Source: Actinomadura sp. J1-007
GTDB lineage: Bacteria; Actinomycetota; Actinomycetes; Streptosporangiales; Streptosporangiaceae
Direction: 5' to 3'
Assembly: GCF_009793335.1 (NCBI RefSeq)
Contig: NZ_WING01000001.1
Span: forward strand, 4,712,001 to 4,776,000
Length of the DNA stretch: 64,000 bases
Shown: positions 50,956 through 60,244 of the stretch, one piece after another
Layout: the number at the start of each line of letters is the position of its first letter
Position numbering within the stretch: the stretch's first letter is position 1
Translations under genes and position numbers: made by a program
The notes under the pieces: model-generated
Told to the model about the DNA's origin: nothing
Seen by the model: the letters and a program-made list of their open reading frames with translations, nothing else
Database searches by the model: none

Positions 50956-52444
50956 CGGCGCCGCTCCGTGCGGGCGACCGTTCCCTCCGGATCATCGGCA
51001 GTCCGGCGCGGGCCGCCCGCCCGGCGGCCCGGCCCGCCGCCAGCCCCGCCGCCCGCCCGCGGCCCGCGGCGCGCCCGGCGACCCGTCCGGCCGCGCGCCC
51101 CGCGACCCGTCCGGCCGCGCGCCCCGCGACCCGTCCGGCCGCGCGCCCCGCGACCCGTCCGGCCGCGCGCCCCGCGGCGCGTCCGGCGGGCCGGGCCTTG
51201 CCGCGCCGCGCACCCCGCTCGGGCGCGGGCCCGCCGGACCCGCCGACCGGCCCCGCCCCCGCCGTACGGGCCGCGCTCGCACGCTCCGCGCCCGTTCCCG
51301 CCGCGCCGATCGTCCAGTTCTGTGCCGCGTCGCCGGCCGTTCCCGCGCGCGCCCGCGCGGGCGACCACCCGGCGGATGCCGTGCCCCCCGCCTGCCCCGC
51401 GCTTGCCGTGGCGGTGCGGGGGACGGGTCTGGAACGGGCGCCGGAGGCCGTGGCGCGCGAGGTGTTCACCGGGGCTCCGGCGGCCATGAGCCGGGCGGCG
51501 CCCGCCGAGGGCCCGCGCCCGCCGGGCCTGCCCGGGGCCTGCCGCCGCGGGTCCGCGGACCCCTCGGCCGGGCCCGGCCGCTCGGGGCCCGGAGGGACGC
51601 GGGGCAGCGGCGCGGTCGTGCGGGTCGGGGACGTCCGCGGCGGTACGCGTCCGTGCTGCTGAGGCTGGCGGGCCCTCGGCCGGGTCGCGGCGCGGTCGCC
51701 CGGCCGGTCGCCGGGCCGCGCGCGCCGGGCCGCGGGGCGCGCTTCCCCCGGCCCCTCCCTGAACGGGCGCGGGGCCCGCGGCGCGTGGACGGGCGCGCCG
51801 GGCGGCAGCTCGGTCAGCTTGCCCCGGGCCAGCGTGAACAGCCGGTCGCACCAGCCCATGAGCGGGGGCGTGTCGCCCGACGTGAGGACGACCGACGGCG
51901 CCAGCGCGCGGACCACCGGGACGAGTTCGGCGGCGGACGCGGCGGTCAGGCCGGCGAACGGGTCGTCCAGCAGGACGAGGTCGGGCTCGTGCACGCACGC
52001 GGCGGCGAGGCCCGCGCGGAGCCGGGCGTCCGGCGGCAGGAGGGCCAGCTCGGTCGCGGCGGCGTCGGCGAGGTCGAGCCGTTTCAGCACCGACCTCGCC
52101 GCGGACGCCTGCACGCGCTTGTAGTACGCCGCGTAGGCGACGAACTCTCCCGCCGTCATGTTCTCCGCCCACGAGAAGCAGCCCGGCAGATAACCGATCC
52201 GGGCGCGCGCCGCCCGCAGATCGGGTGTGCTCCCGGTGTCGTACCCGAGAATCTCCAGCGCGCCGGACGAAGGCCGGCGCAAGGTCGCGAACGTGGCCAG
52301 CAGAGTGGATTTACCGACACCAGGTGGACCGGCCAGGCCGACCACGCCTCCGGCGATGCCGAAGGCCACCGGGCGCAGGAGCCACCGCCCCCCGCGGCGG
52401 ACACCCATTCCTCGGGCCACGATCGCGGAATGCTCCGCGATCAC
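50948..52444 (-). CDS. ABC transporter ATP-binding protein with long repetitive tail
   Basis: A 498-residue protein. The ATPase domain covers about 1-230: Walker A GPPGVGKST, Q-loop region GYLPGCFSWAENMTAGEFVA, a weak signature LPPDARLRAG in place of LSGGQ, and Walker B PDLVLLDDPF. The remaining 270 residues are low complexity (P, R, A, G), including four perfect copies of an eight-residue unit (VAGRAAGR). The frame stays open and overlaps the downstream permease start by eight bases, which supports translation of the tail. GTG at 52444. The degenerate signature motif is unusual. Confidence 0.75.
   Translation of the reverse strand: MIAEHSAIVARGMGVRRGGRWLLRPVAFGIAGGVVGLAGPPGVGKSTLLATFATLRRPSSGALEILGYDTGSTPDLRAARARIGYLPGCFSWAENMTAGEFVAYAAYYKRVQASAARSVLKRLDLADAAATELALLPPDARLRAGLAAACVHEPDLVLLDDPFAGLTAASAAELVPVVRALAPSVVLTSGDTPPLMGWCDRLFTLARGKLTELPPGAPVHAPRAPRPFREGPGEARPAARRARPGDRPGDRAATRPRARQPQQHGRVPPRTSPTRTTAPLPRVPPGPERPGPAEGSADPRRQAPGRPGGRGPSAGAARLMAAGAPVNTSRATASGARSRPVPRTATASAGQAGGTASAGWSPARARAGTAGDAAQNWTIGAAGTGAERASAARTAGAGPVGGSGGPAPERGARRGKARPAGRAAGRAAGRVAGRAAGRVAGRAAGRVAGRAAGRVAGRAAGRGRAAGLAAGRAAGRAARAGLPMIRRERSPARSGAGV
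51081..51176 (-). repeat. Four perfect 24-bp tandem repeats
   Basis: The unit begins ACCCGTCCGG on the plus strand and recurs without mismatch at 51081, 51105, 51129 and 51153. On the minus strand it is in frame with the ABC ATPase tail and encodes VAGRAAGR. Perfect identity suggests recent slippage expansion. Confidence 0.85.
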
Positions 52445-52861
52445 TTGTATTCCCCCGTTGTTGCGTCATGCGAACGCGACGGAACGCGAGCGCTCAGGTG
52501 GCTTTCTTCCCCCGCCACGAGGCGCTCATCCGGCCCGGCCGAGCCCGTCGAACGGGTCCGGGCGCCGAGCCTCTTTTGCCGTCGCACCATGCATCGACAT
52601 CGTGACTATAACCACGCTTGGTGATCGCTGTCAGCACTCTTTCTGCTGTTGGCGCGCACCGCTCTGGATTCTTTGCCTTCCGCGCGAAGGCGCGAATTCG
52701 CGAAAGCGGTCCAATTTGTCCGGCGTGTCGGTCGCATTCGCGGCCGGCGGGCTCGCGCCGGGGGCGTACCGGCCCCGACCAGGGCCGTACGCGCGGCGGC
52801 GGCGATCCGCTGGGAGCGGACGGGCGTACGGCGGGGGGCGGTCATGGGGCAGGATGGACCC
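52445..52861. other. Intergenic region between divergent ABC and thioredoxin genes
   Basis: No gene is seen. The stretch 52570-52720 is the least GC-rich and probably carries both promoters. CGCGAATTCGCG (52691-52702) is a perfect 12-base palindrome, a possible operator. The last 90 bases are very GC-rich and precede the thioredoxin gene. Confidence 0.4.
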
Positions 52862-53815
52862 ATGCCTTCTCGGGACTTTTCGTTGCACGGGGCCGTTGAT
52901 CTGGGGGCGCTCCAGGCGGCCGCGAAGAAGCAGCAGGAACGCCAGGCTCAGGGCGGCGGCGGCGATGCGCCGGCGGGCGCCGGGCAGTACGTGATGGACG
53001 TCACCGACCAGACCTTCAACACCGACGTCGTCGAACGGTCGCGCAACGTTCCCGTCCTCGTCGACTTCTGGGCCGAATGGTGCGGGCCGTGCAAGCAGCT
53101 CGGCCCGATCCTGGAGAAGCTGGCTCAGGAGGCGGCCGGCAAGTGGGTCCTCGCCAAGGTCGACATCGACGCCAACCCGCAGCTCGGCGCCTACATGCAG
53201 CAGATGGGCGTGCGCGGCATCCCGTTCGTGGCGGTCGTGGTCGGCGGGCAGCTCCTGCCGTTCCTGAACGGCGCGGCGCCCGAGCCCCAGGTGCGGCAGG
53301 CGATCGACCAGCTCTTCGACGCGCTGCGCAAGGAGGGCATCCTCCCCGAGGGCATGGCGGAGGAGCCGCCCCCGGCCGGCGACGGGCAGGAGGACGGGCC
53401 CGCCGTCTCGGTGTACGCCGAGGCCGAGGACGCCCTGCACGCGGGCGACCTCGACGGCGCCAAGGCCGCGTTCCAGCGGATCCTCGACCGGACCCCGCGC
53501 GACGAGCAGGCCAAGCGCGGCCTCGCCCTGGTCGAGCTGAGCCTGCGGGTCCGCTCCCTCGACGCCGAGCGGGTCCTCGCCGCGGCGGGCGAGCCCGACG
53601 CGAAGGTCCAGGACCAGATCGACGCGTCCGACGTGGAGATGGTGTCGGGCCGCATCGACGCGGCGTTCGACCGGCTGCTCGGCGCCGTGCGCCGTTCCGC
53701 GGGCGCCGACCGCGACGCGGCGCGCCGCCACCTGCTGTCGCTGTTCGAGCTGCTGCCCTCGGACGACCCCCGCGTCGGCAAGGCCCGCCGCTCCCTCCAG
53801 TCCGCGCTCTTCTGA
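52862..53815 (+). CDS. CnoX-like thioredoxin-TPR co-chaperone
   Basis: A 317-residue protein. The thioredoxin domain covers about 45-150, with active site WCGPCK at 73-78 (C74, C77) after VLVDFWAE and the cis-proline in RGIPFVAVV. A C-terminal helical domain with TPR-like pairs (EAEDALHAGDLDGAKAAFQR, ARRHLLSLFELLPSDDPR) follows, as in CnoX/YbbN, which guards proteins from oxidation and hands them to GroEL. An N-terminal extension of 40 residues is A/Q/G-rich. ATG at 52862; an in-frame ATG at 52844 is possible. Confidence 0.9.
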   Translation: MPSRDFSLHGAVDLGALQAAAKKQQERQAQGGGGDAPAGAGQYVMDVTDQTFNTDVVERSRNVPVLVDFWAEWCGPCKQLGPILEKLAQEAAGKWVLAKVDIDANPQLGAYMQQMGVRGIPFVAVVVGGQLLPFLNGAAPEPQVRQAIDQLFDALRKEGILPEGMAEEPPPAGDGQEDGPAVSVYAEAEDALHAGDLDGAKAAFQRILDRTPRDEQAKRGLALVELSLRVRSLDAERVLAAAGEPDAKVQDQIDASDVEMVSGRIDAAFDRLLGAVRRSAGADRDAARRHLLSLFELLPSDDPRVGKARRSLQSALF

Positions 53816-53925
53816 GCCGTCCGCGGGGGCCCGGCGCGCGCCGGGCCCCCGCGTGAGCCGGGGCGCTCGCGCCTCGCGTGCCCGTCGAGCCGTTGAATCG
53901 GCGGCCGAACGGGCATGAATCGGGT

Positions 53926-54654
53926 GTGAGCGCACATGTCGTGACGATTTCGGCGACGTTCGGCGCGGGCGGCGGCGCCGTCGGGCGGGCCGTGGCCGAA
54001 CGGCTCGGGCTGCCGTTCGTCGACCGGGCCATCCCCGAGGCGGTCGCCGCCGAGATCGGCTGCACGCTGGAGGAGGCGCTCGCGCACGACGGCCGGGCCG
54101 AGACCGGAATCGGCCGGATCCTCGCGGGCGCCGCCCGGCTGCCGAGCGTCAGCCTCGGCGGGATGGACGTCCACCTGCCCGACCGCACGTTCGTCCCCGA
54201 AGAGGAGTTCGTCGAGCGGACGGAGCGGATCGTGGCCCGTGCGGCGGACGACGGCGGCGTGGTGCTCGGGCGCGCGGGCGCGGTCGTGCTGGCCGACGTC
54301 CCGCACGTCCTGCACGTACGGCTCGACGGGCCCCGCGAGCGCCGCCTCGCCCGCGCCGTCGCGTTCCCCGGCCCGCCGCCCCGCCCGCGCGGCGGCGAAC
54401 CCGCCGGGCCAGGCGGACCGGCCGGACCGGCCGGACCGGGTGGGCCGGGCGGGGCCGGAGCGGGGAGCGGGACGCCGCAGCGCGAGGTTGAGCGTATGCT
54501 CGATGACAATGACCGCGCCCGCGCGGCCTACGTGAAGCACTTCTACGGGGCCGACCCCGCCGATCCGCGGCTCTACCACCTCGTGATCGACACCACCAGG
54601 CTGCCCGAGCCCCTCGCCGCCGACCTCGTCGTCGCCGCGGCGCGGGCCGTCTGA
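53926..54654 (+). CDS. Cytidylate kinase-like protein with a Gly/Pro-rich insert
   Basis: A 242-residue protein of the cytidylate kinase-like family: THVVTISATFGAGGGAVGRA-type P-loop region (ISATFGAGGGAVGRAVAERL), GLPFVDRAIPEAVAAE, GVVLGRAGAVVLADVPHVLHVRLDGP and the end YHLVIDTTRLPEPLAADLV. A segment of about 40 residues (AGPGGPAGPAGPGGPGGAG) interrupts the LID region before REVERMLDDNDRARAAYV. The lysine of a standard Walker A is absent. GTG at 53926; an earlier in-frame GTG at 53878 would add 16 residues. Substrate uncertain. Confidence 0.72.
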   Translation: MSAHVVTISATFGAGGGAVGRAVAERLGLPFVDRAIPEAVAAEIGCTLEEALAHDGRAETGIGRILAGAARLPSVSLGGMDVHLPDRTFVPEEEFVERTERIVARAADDGGVVLGRAGAVVLADVPHVLHVRLDGPRERRLARAVAFPGPPPRPRGGEPAGPGGPAGPAGPGGPGGAGAGSGTPQREVERMLDDNDRARAAYVKHFYGADPADPRLYHLVIDTTRLPEPLAADLVVAAARAV

Positions 54655-54756
54655 GCTTCGCGGAAGCGGCGGGCGGCGGCCCCCGGACGCGCGTCCCGCC
54701 GTGGGACGATGCGAGGCGGGACGAAGACGTACCCGGTAGCAGAGGGAGCAAGTGTC

Positions 54757-56160
<1,404 letters not shown>

Positions 56161-56197
56161 CCGGGACGCGCGGGCCGGACTGGCGGGCCTCGGCCCG

Positions 56198-56842
56198 TCA
56201 CGGGGTGCGGCGGCGGGACGGGGTGGCCCAGTCGCCCCGGCCCCGGCCCGGCCACAGCAGGCCCCAGAAGACCAGGACGCCGCCTCCGGCCAGGACGGCC
56301 AGGGCGGTGATCACCCGTACCGTCGTGCCTCCGCCCTCGCCCGTACGGGGCAGGCGGGCGGACTTCCCGCGGTGCGCGCCGCCCGTGCCCTGCTCGGCTC
56401 CTGAAAGGTCCTCCCCGTCTCCGAGGGCGGGGACGGGGAGGGCGGCGGCGTCGCCGTCGGGCGCGTGCCCGGCGCAGTCGGCCTTGCGTGAGGCCCGCGC
56501 GATCGTCCGGCCCTCCGAGGTGACGGTGATCGTCGTACGCCGCCTCTCGCGCAGCGTGGCGAGGCGCTGGGTCGTCTGGTCCGCCGGTACGCGCTCGCGC
56601 CGGACGACGCGTCCGTTGGAACGCAGCTCGTAGGTGTGGGGCGCGTCCGTGCCGTTCACCACGTTCACCGCGACCTGGCGCCGGGGGCAGCGGACGCCGC
56701 CGACCGTCGCCGTGAGCCCGGCGGCGGGCACGGCGAACGCAGGCCGCGCGGACGCGGGTCGGGCGGGCACGGCGGCGGGTGCTGCGGGCGGGGCGGGGGC
56801 CGTCATGGCGGCCGACGCGGCCAACGCGAGCAGCAGCACCAC
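56198..56842 (-). CDS. LPxTG-type cell-surface protein, first of a tandem pair
   Basis: A 214-residue secreted protein. Signal peptide MVLLLALAASAAMTA, an Ala/Pro spacer, then a beta domain (GLTATVGGVRCPRRQVAV, HTYELRSNGRVVRRERV, TTITVTSEGRTIARASRKAD with C pair). The C-terminus has a sorting signal: LPRTGEGGG, a membrane helix and a basic tail, so a class E or similar sortase would link it to peptidoglycan. The middle domain matches the next gene (TATVG-x-VRCP, end ADC/ANC). GTG at 56842. No sortase gene is in the window. Confidence 0.8.
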   Translation of the reverse strand: MVLLLALAASAAMTAPAPPAAPAAVPARPASARPAFAVPAAGLTATVGGVRCPRRQVAVNVVNGTDAPHTYELRSNGRVVRRERVPADQTTQRLATLRERRRTTITVTSEGRTIARASRKADCAGHAPDGDAAALPVPALGDGEDLSGAEQGTGGAHRGKSARLPRTGEGGGTTVRVITALAVLAGGGVLVFWGLLWPGRGRGDWATPSRRRTP

Positions 56843-57002
56843 GCTTTACCCCCGGAATGGACGTGTCGCACCACTGGCATTCCTCACCCGGAATCGGGCG
56901 TTCAATACCAAAAGCGCGTCCAGAACGGCATGGGTTCCTTGACCTCGGCCGTTGCGGCGGAACGTCCGGAAGGGGGACGGCGGGAGGGGGACGGCGGGAG
57001 GG

Positions 57003-57713
57003 TCAGTCGGCCTTCTTGGCGAAGACCTGGTCGCGCCGGCGCGGCCAGATCCCGCCGTACCAGAAGATGATCAGGCCGGTGATCATGGCGGCGCCGCCCG
57101 TCGCGGTGCGGGCCCAGATCACGCCGTCGTCGGCGCCGGTGTGCGGGAGCCTGCTCGGCGGCGTCTTGGACGGCGCGGGCCCGCCGCCCGCCTTCTTGCA
57201 GTTGGCCTTGACCGTCCTGGTCTTCAGCGGCTCGTTCTTCCACGTCACCTGGAGGCGGGTGCCGCGGTCCTCGCGCAGCTTGAGCGTGGTCGTACGGGTC
57301 GCGCCCGCGGTGATCCGGCCGGGCACCGACGGCGCGTCGTCGTCGCGTTCGATGCCGTAGTCCTCGGTGCGCGGGCCGCGGTTGTGGACCGTGACCTCGA
57401 TCGTGCGGCCGGGGCAGCGGACGGCGCCGACCGTGGCCGTCAGCGGCTTGACGGGCGACGACGGCGGCTTCGTCGTCGTCCGGGACGTGCTCGGGGACGG
57501 CGAGGGCGAGCGGCTGCCCCGGGAGGGGGACGGGGAGGTCGAGGCGTCGCCCGTGCCTGAGCCGCTCGTGCTCGGGGAGGGGGAGGAGGAGGTGGATTCC
57601 GGACTGCTGGAGGCCCGCGACTCCGATGAGGTGGTCTTCATCAGCGCGGGGATGGCGATCAGCGCCCCGATGACGAAGAACACGGCGGCGATGACGACCC
57701 TGGGCAACTGCAT
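57003..57713 (-). CDS. LPxTG-type cell-surface protein, second of a tandem pair
   Basis: A 236-residue paralogue of the protein at 56198. An N-terminal membrane anchor or signal (VVIAAVFFVIGALIAIPAL), a Ser/Pro/Thr-rich linker of about 60 residues typical of glycosylated wall spanners, and the shared beta domain (PLTATVGAVRCPGRTIEVTV to TRTVKANCKK). The C-terminal sorting signal is LPHTGADDG, followed by a membrane helix and WPRRRDQVFAKKAD. ATG at 57713. It is upstream of its partner in the same direction, 160 bases apart. Confidence 0.82.
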   Translation of the reverse strand: MQLPRVVIAAVFFVIGALIAIPALMKTTSSESRASSSPESTSSSPSPSTSGSGTGDASTSPSPSRGSRSPSPSPSTSRTTTKPPSSPVKPLTATVGAVRCPGRTIEVTVHNRGPRTEDYGIERDDDAPSVPGRITAGATRTTTLKLREDRGTRLQVTWKNEPLKTRTVKANCKKAGGGPAPSKTPPSRLPHTGADDGVIWARTATGGAAMITGLIIFWYGGIWPRRRDQVFAKKAD

Positions 57714-57881
57714 CGCGTCCTCCCCGGCCCGCCGGCGAACACCAAGCGGATGGCCGATGATCCTAGATCATTCTTAACCTTGGTCCGTCTCGTGCCGATA
57801 CCCACGGCGATAGGTGTGCGTAACAGGCTAACGAGTGGGGGGACGTGCCGCCGGGGGTCTCAGCAAAGCATGATGGAGCCC

Positions 57882-58457
57882 ATGGAAGACGGCATCCGGG
57901 TGGGGCTCCTGCTGGTCGCGACCCCCCAGCTCGACGATCCCAACTTCAGGCGCAGCGTCGTCCTGGTGGTGGAGCACGACATGGAGGGCGGAACGCTCGG
58001 AGTTGTCCTCAACCGGCCGACGGAGGTCCCGGTCGACCGCGTCCTGCCGCCGTGGGCCGAGCTCGTCACCGGCCCCTCGGTGGTCTTCCAGGGCGGTCCC
58101 GTCGCGCTCGACAACGCGCTCGCGCTCGCCAGGCTCCCCGGGGAGGACGAGCCGCTCGGGTGGCGCGCCCTGGACGGGGGCTCGGAGGTGTCGCGCGTCG
58201 GGCTCGTCGACCTGGACGCCCCGCCCGGCCTGCTGGCCGCCGAGCTGCTCCAGTTCCGCGTGTTCGCCGGGTACGCGGGCTGGTCGTCGGGCCAGCTCCG
58301 CTCGGAGATCGAGGACGGCGCCTGGTACCTGGTCCCCGCCGAGGCCGGGGACGTCTTCGCGGGCGACCCGGACCGGCTCTGGCAGGAGGTGCTGCGCAGG
58401 CAGGGCGGCGACCTGGCGTTCGTCTCCACCTTCCCGGAGGACCCGACGCTGAACTGA
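57882..58457 (+). CDS. YqgE/AlgH family protein
   Basis: A 191-residue single-domain protein of the UPF0301 family: GLLLVATPQLDDPNFRRSVV, HDMEGGTLGVVLNRPTEV, GPSVVFQGGPVALDNALALA and FAGYAGWSSGQLRSEIEDGAW. The biochemical role is unknown. ATG at 57882 has GGAG just upstream; in-frame ATGs at 57870 and 57873 would add three or four residues. Next to DUF3039 on the same strand, a common actinobacterial order. Confidence 0.92.
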   Translation: MEDGIRVGLLLVATPQLDDPNFRRSVVLVVEHDMEGGTLGVVLNRPTEVPVDRVLPPWAELVTGPSVVFQGGPVALDNALALARLPGEDEPLGWRALDGGSEVSRVGLVDLDAPPGLLAAELLQFRVFAGYAGWSSGQLRSEIEDGAWYLVPAEAGDVFAGDPDRLWQEVLRRQGGDLAFVSTFPEDPTLN

Positions 58458-58500
58458 GAGCACCCGGCGCTGAACTAAGGTGATGGCCTGAGGAGGCCAA

Positions 58501-58764
58501 GTGAGCACGAAGATCCTGCCCGATCACGACACCGAGCGCGATACCCGCCCCGATCTGTCGCACGGCGACGGCGACCACGAGCGGTTCGCCCACTACGTCA
58601 AGAAGCAGAAGATCACCGAGAGCGCGGTGACCGGAACGCCGGTGATCGCGCTGTGCGGCAAGGTCTGGGTGCCCAACCGCGACCCGAAGAAGTACCCGGT
58701 CTGCCCGGAGTGCAAGGAGATCTACGAGTCCATGCAGTCGGGCGGCGGCGACAAGGACGGCTGA
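58501..58764 (+). CDS. DUF3039 protein
   Basis: An 87-residue protein: HERFAHYVKKQKITESAVTG, TPVIALCGKVWVPNRDPKKY and PVCPECKEIYESM. The cysteine in ALCGK plus CPEC and a histidine could bind zinc. This is the DUF3039 family of actinobacteria, of unknown function, typically upstream of a helicase gene, as here. GTG at 58501 follows GAGGAGG. Confidence 0.92.
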   Translation: MSTKILPDHDTERDTRPDLSHGDGDHERFAHYVKKQKITESAVTGTPVIALCGKVWVPNRDPKKYPVCPECKEIYESMQSGGGDKDG

Positions 58765-59065
58765 CGTCCGCACGGCGCGGGCGTGCGGCGCGGGCGTGCG
58801 GCGCGGACGTGCGGCGCGGGCGTGCGGCGCGGGCGTGCGGCGCGGGCGTGCGGCGCGGGCGTGCGCGCCCGCCGAGGCGCGTGCGTGCGGCGCGTCCTGA
58901 GGCGTGCCGGTGGCGCGCGTGCGGGGCGCGCGTGAACGACGGGGTGTAGGCGAGGGGGAGCCGGCGGGACATCGCGGGGGCGGTGGACGCCGGATCCGAT
59001 GATCCTGCGATCGGCCCGAGGGACGGCCGGTCGCGGGATCGCGACGTTTCACGACGGGGGAGAGC
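58765..59065. other. Gene-free stretch with GC-rich tandem repeats
   Basis: It holds seven tandem 13-bp repeats (58773-58863) and further degenerate copies to about 58935, then the promoter region of the M43 protease gene. CGATGATCCTGCGATCGG near 58996-59015 is a small imperfect palindrome. No gene is supported. Confidence 0.6.
58773..58863. repeat. Seven tandem copies of a 13-bp repeat
   Basis: The unit is CGGCGCGGGCGTG; six copies are perfect and the third has one change (GGGCGTG to GGACGTG). It follows the DUF3039 stop by eight bases. There are no spacers, so it is not a CRISPR array. It is a likely site of length polymorphism. Confidence 0.85.
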
Positions 59066-60238
59066 ATGGGGCGGGGCATCGGGGTTTCACTGTGCGCGGT
59101 GGCGGTCACTTTCTGCGCAACCATTGTCGCCGTAGGTAGTGGCCCTGGTGGGCGTTCACCCGGTGGCCCCCCGAGAACGGCCGACGTGGTGGCGATGGGC
59201 CGGGCCGAGGGCGCTGTTTGCGGTTCTGTGGCGACGGGCGCGCACGGGCCCATGAACGGACGGGTCCGTACGGACTCCTGGCCCATCAGCCTTCTGAGCG
59301 CCGTCCAGCCCGTCCAGACCGTTCGACCCGCCCAGCTCGTTCAAGCCCCGCTGTGGGGACGGCCGCCGGGACGGGACGAGACCAGGGACCCGGACGACCT
59401 CGACCGCGCGCAGACGCTGTCGATGCTCGACGACCTCCGGCGCACGCTCACCGGCCTGTTCGGAACGGCCGACGAGCGGGTCATCGACACGCCGCGCAGG
59501 CGCGCCGGGCGGATCAGGGTGCCGGTCCGGTTCCACGCGATCACCGACGGGCGGCGGGGCCGGGTGTCGCGCGCGGCCGCGCGGCGGCAGATCGCGACGC
59601 TCAACGCCGCGTACGGCGGGCGGACGGGCGGGGCCGACACCGGCGTGTCGTTCCGCCTCGTGTCGTTCGAGGTGACGCGCAACCGGGCGTGGTTCCGGCA
59701 GCCGCAGCGGCACGAGAGGGCGATGAAGGGCAGGCTGCGGCGCGGCGGGCGCGGGACGCTCAACCTGTTCAGCGCGGCCGTCGGGTCCGACGTGCTGGGC
59801 TTCTCGACGTTCCCGCAGTGGTACCGCCGGGCGCCCGGCAAGGACGGCGTGGTCGTCGACCACCGCAGCCTGCGCGGCGGCGCGTTCGAGCACTACGACC
59901 GCGGCTACACGGCGGTGCACGAGATCGGGCACTGGCTCGGGCTGTTCCACACGTTCGAGAACGGCTGCCAGGCGCCCGGCGACGCCGTCGCGGACACGCC
60001 CTACGAGGCCGTTCCGACGGAGGGCTGCCCCGGCTCCAGGGACACCTGCCCGCAGTCCGGAGCCGACCCCGTGCACAACTTCATGAACTACGGGTGGGAC
60101 GACTGCATGCGCGAGTTCACACCCGGGCAGGGACGGCGCATCCGCGCCGCGTGGGCGGCGTTCCGGGCCCCCGGGGCGCGGGAGCGCGCGGCGGCCGGAG
60201 GGGGCGTCGCGGCACGATCTGTCGGTGGGGCTCGGTAG
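59066..60238 (+). CDS. Secreted M43-type (pappalysin-like) metalloprotease
   Basis: A 390-residue exported metzincin. The signal peptide ends near residue 26. A propeptide-like region of about 100 residues follows. The zinc motif HEIGHWLGLFH has H285, E286, H289 and H295, and the Met-turn is NFMNYGWDDCM. Cysteine pairs (NGCQAPGD, GCPGSRDTC) match the M43B group. It degrades extracellular proteins. ATG at 59066. It ends six bases before the helicase gene on the same strand. Confidence 0.92.
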   Translation: MGRGIGVSLCAVAVTFCATIVAVGSGPGGRSPGGPPRTADVVAMGRAEGAVCGSVATGAHGPMNGRVRTDSWPISLLSAVQPVQTVRPAQLVQAPLWGRPPGRDETRDPDDLDRAQTLSMLDDLRRTLTGLFGTADERVIDTPRRRAGRIRVPVRFHAITDGRRGRVSRAAARRQIATLNAAYGGRTGGADTGVSFRLVSFEVTRNRAWFRQPQRHERAMKGRLRRGGRGTLNLFSAAVGSDVLGFSTFPQWYRRAPGKDGVVVDHRSLRGGAFEHYDRGYTAVHEIGHWLGLFHTFENGCQAPGDAVADTPYEAVPTEGCPGSRDTCPQSGADPVHNFMNYGWDDCMREFTPGQGRRIRAAWAAFRAPGARERAAAGGGVAARSVGGAR

Positions 60239-60244
60239 CCTTCG

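Noticed and set aside
51081..51176. Possible CRISPR or iteron origin
   Set aside because: The 24-bp units have no spacers, are in frame within an open coding sequence and are extremely GC-rich with no AT-rich melting region or initiator gene.
58773..58863. Possible CRISPR array
   Set aside because: The 13-bp units are directly adjacent with no spacers, and no cas gene is present in the window.
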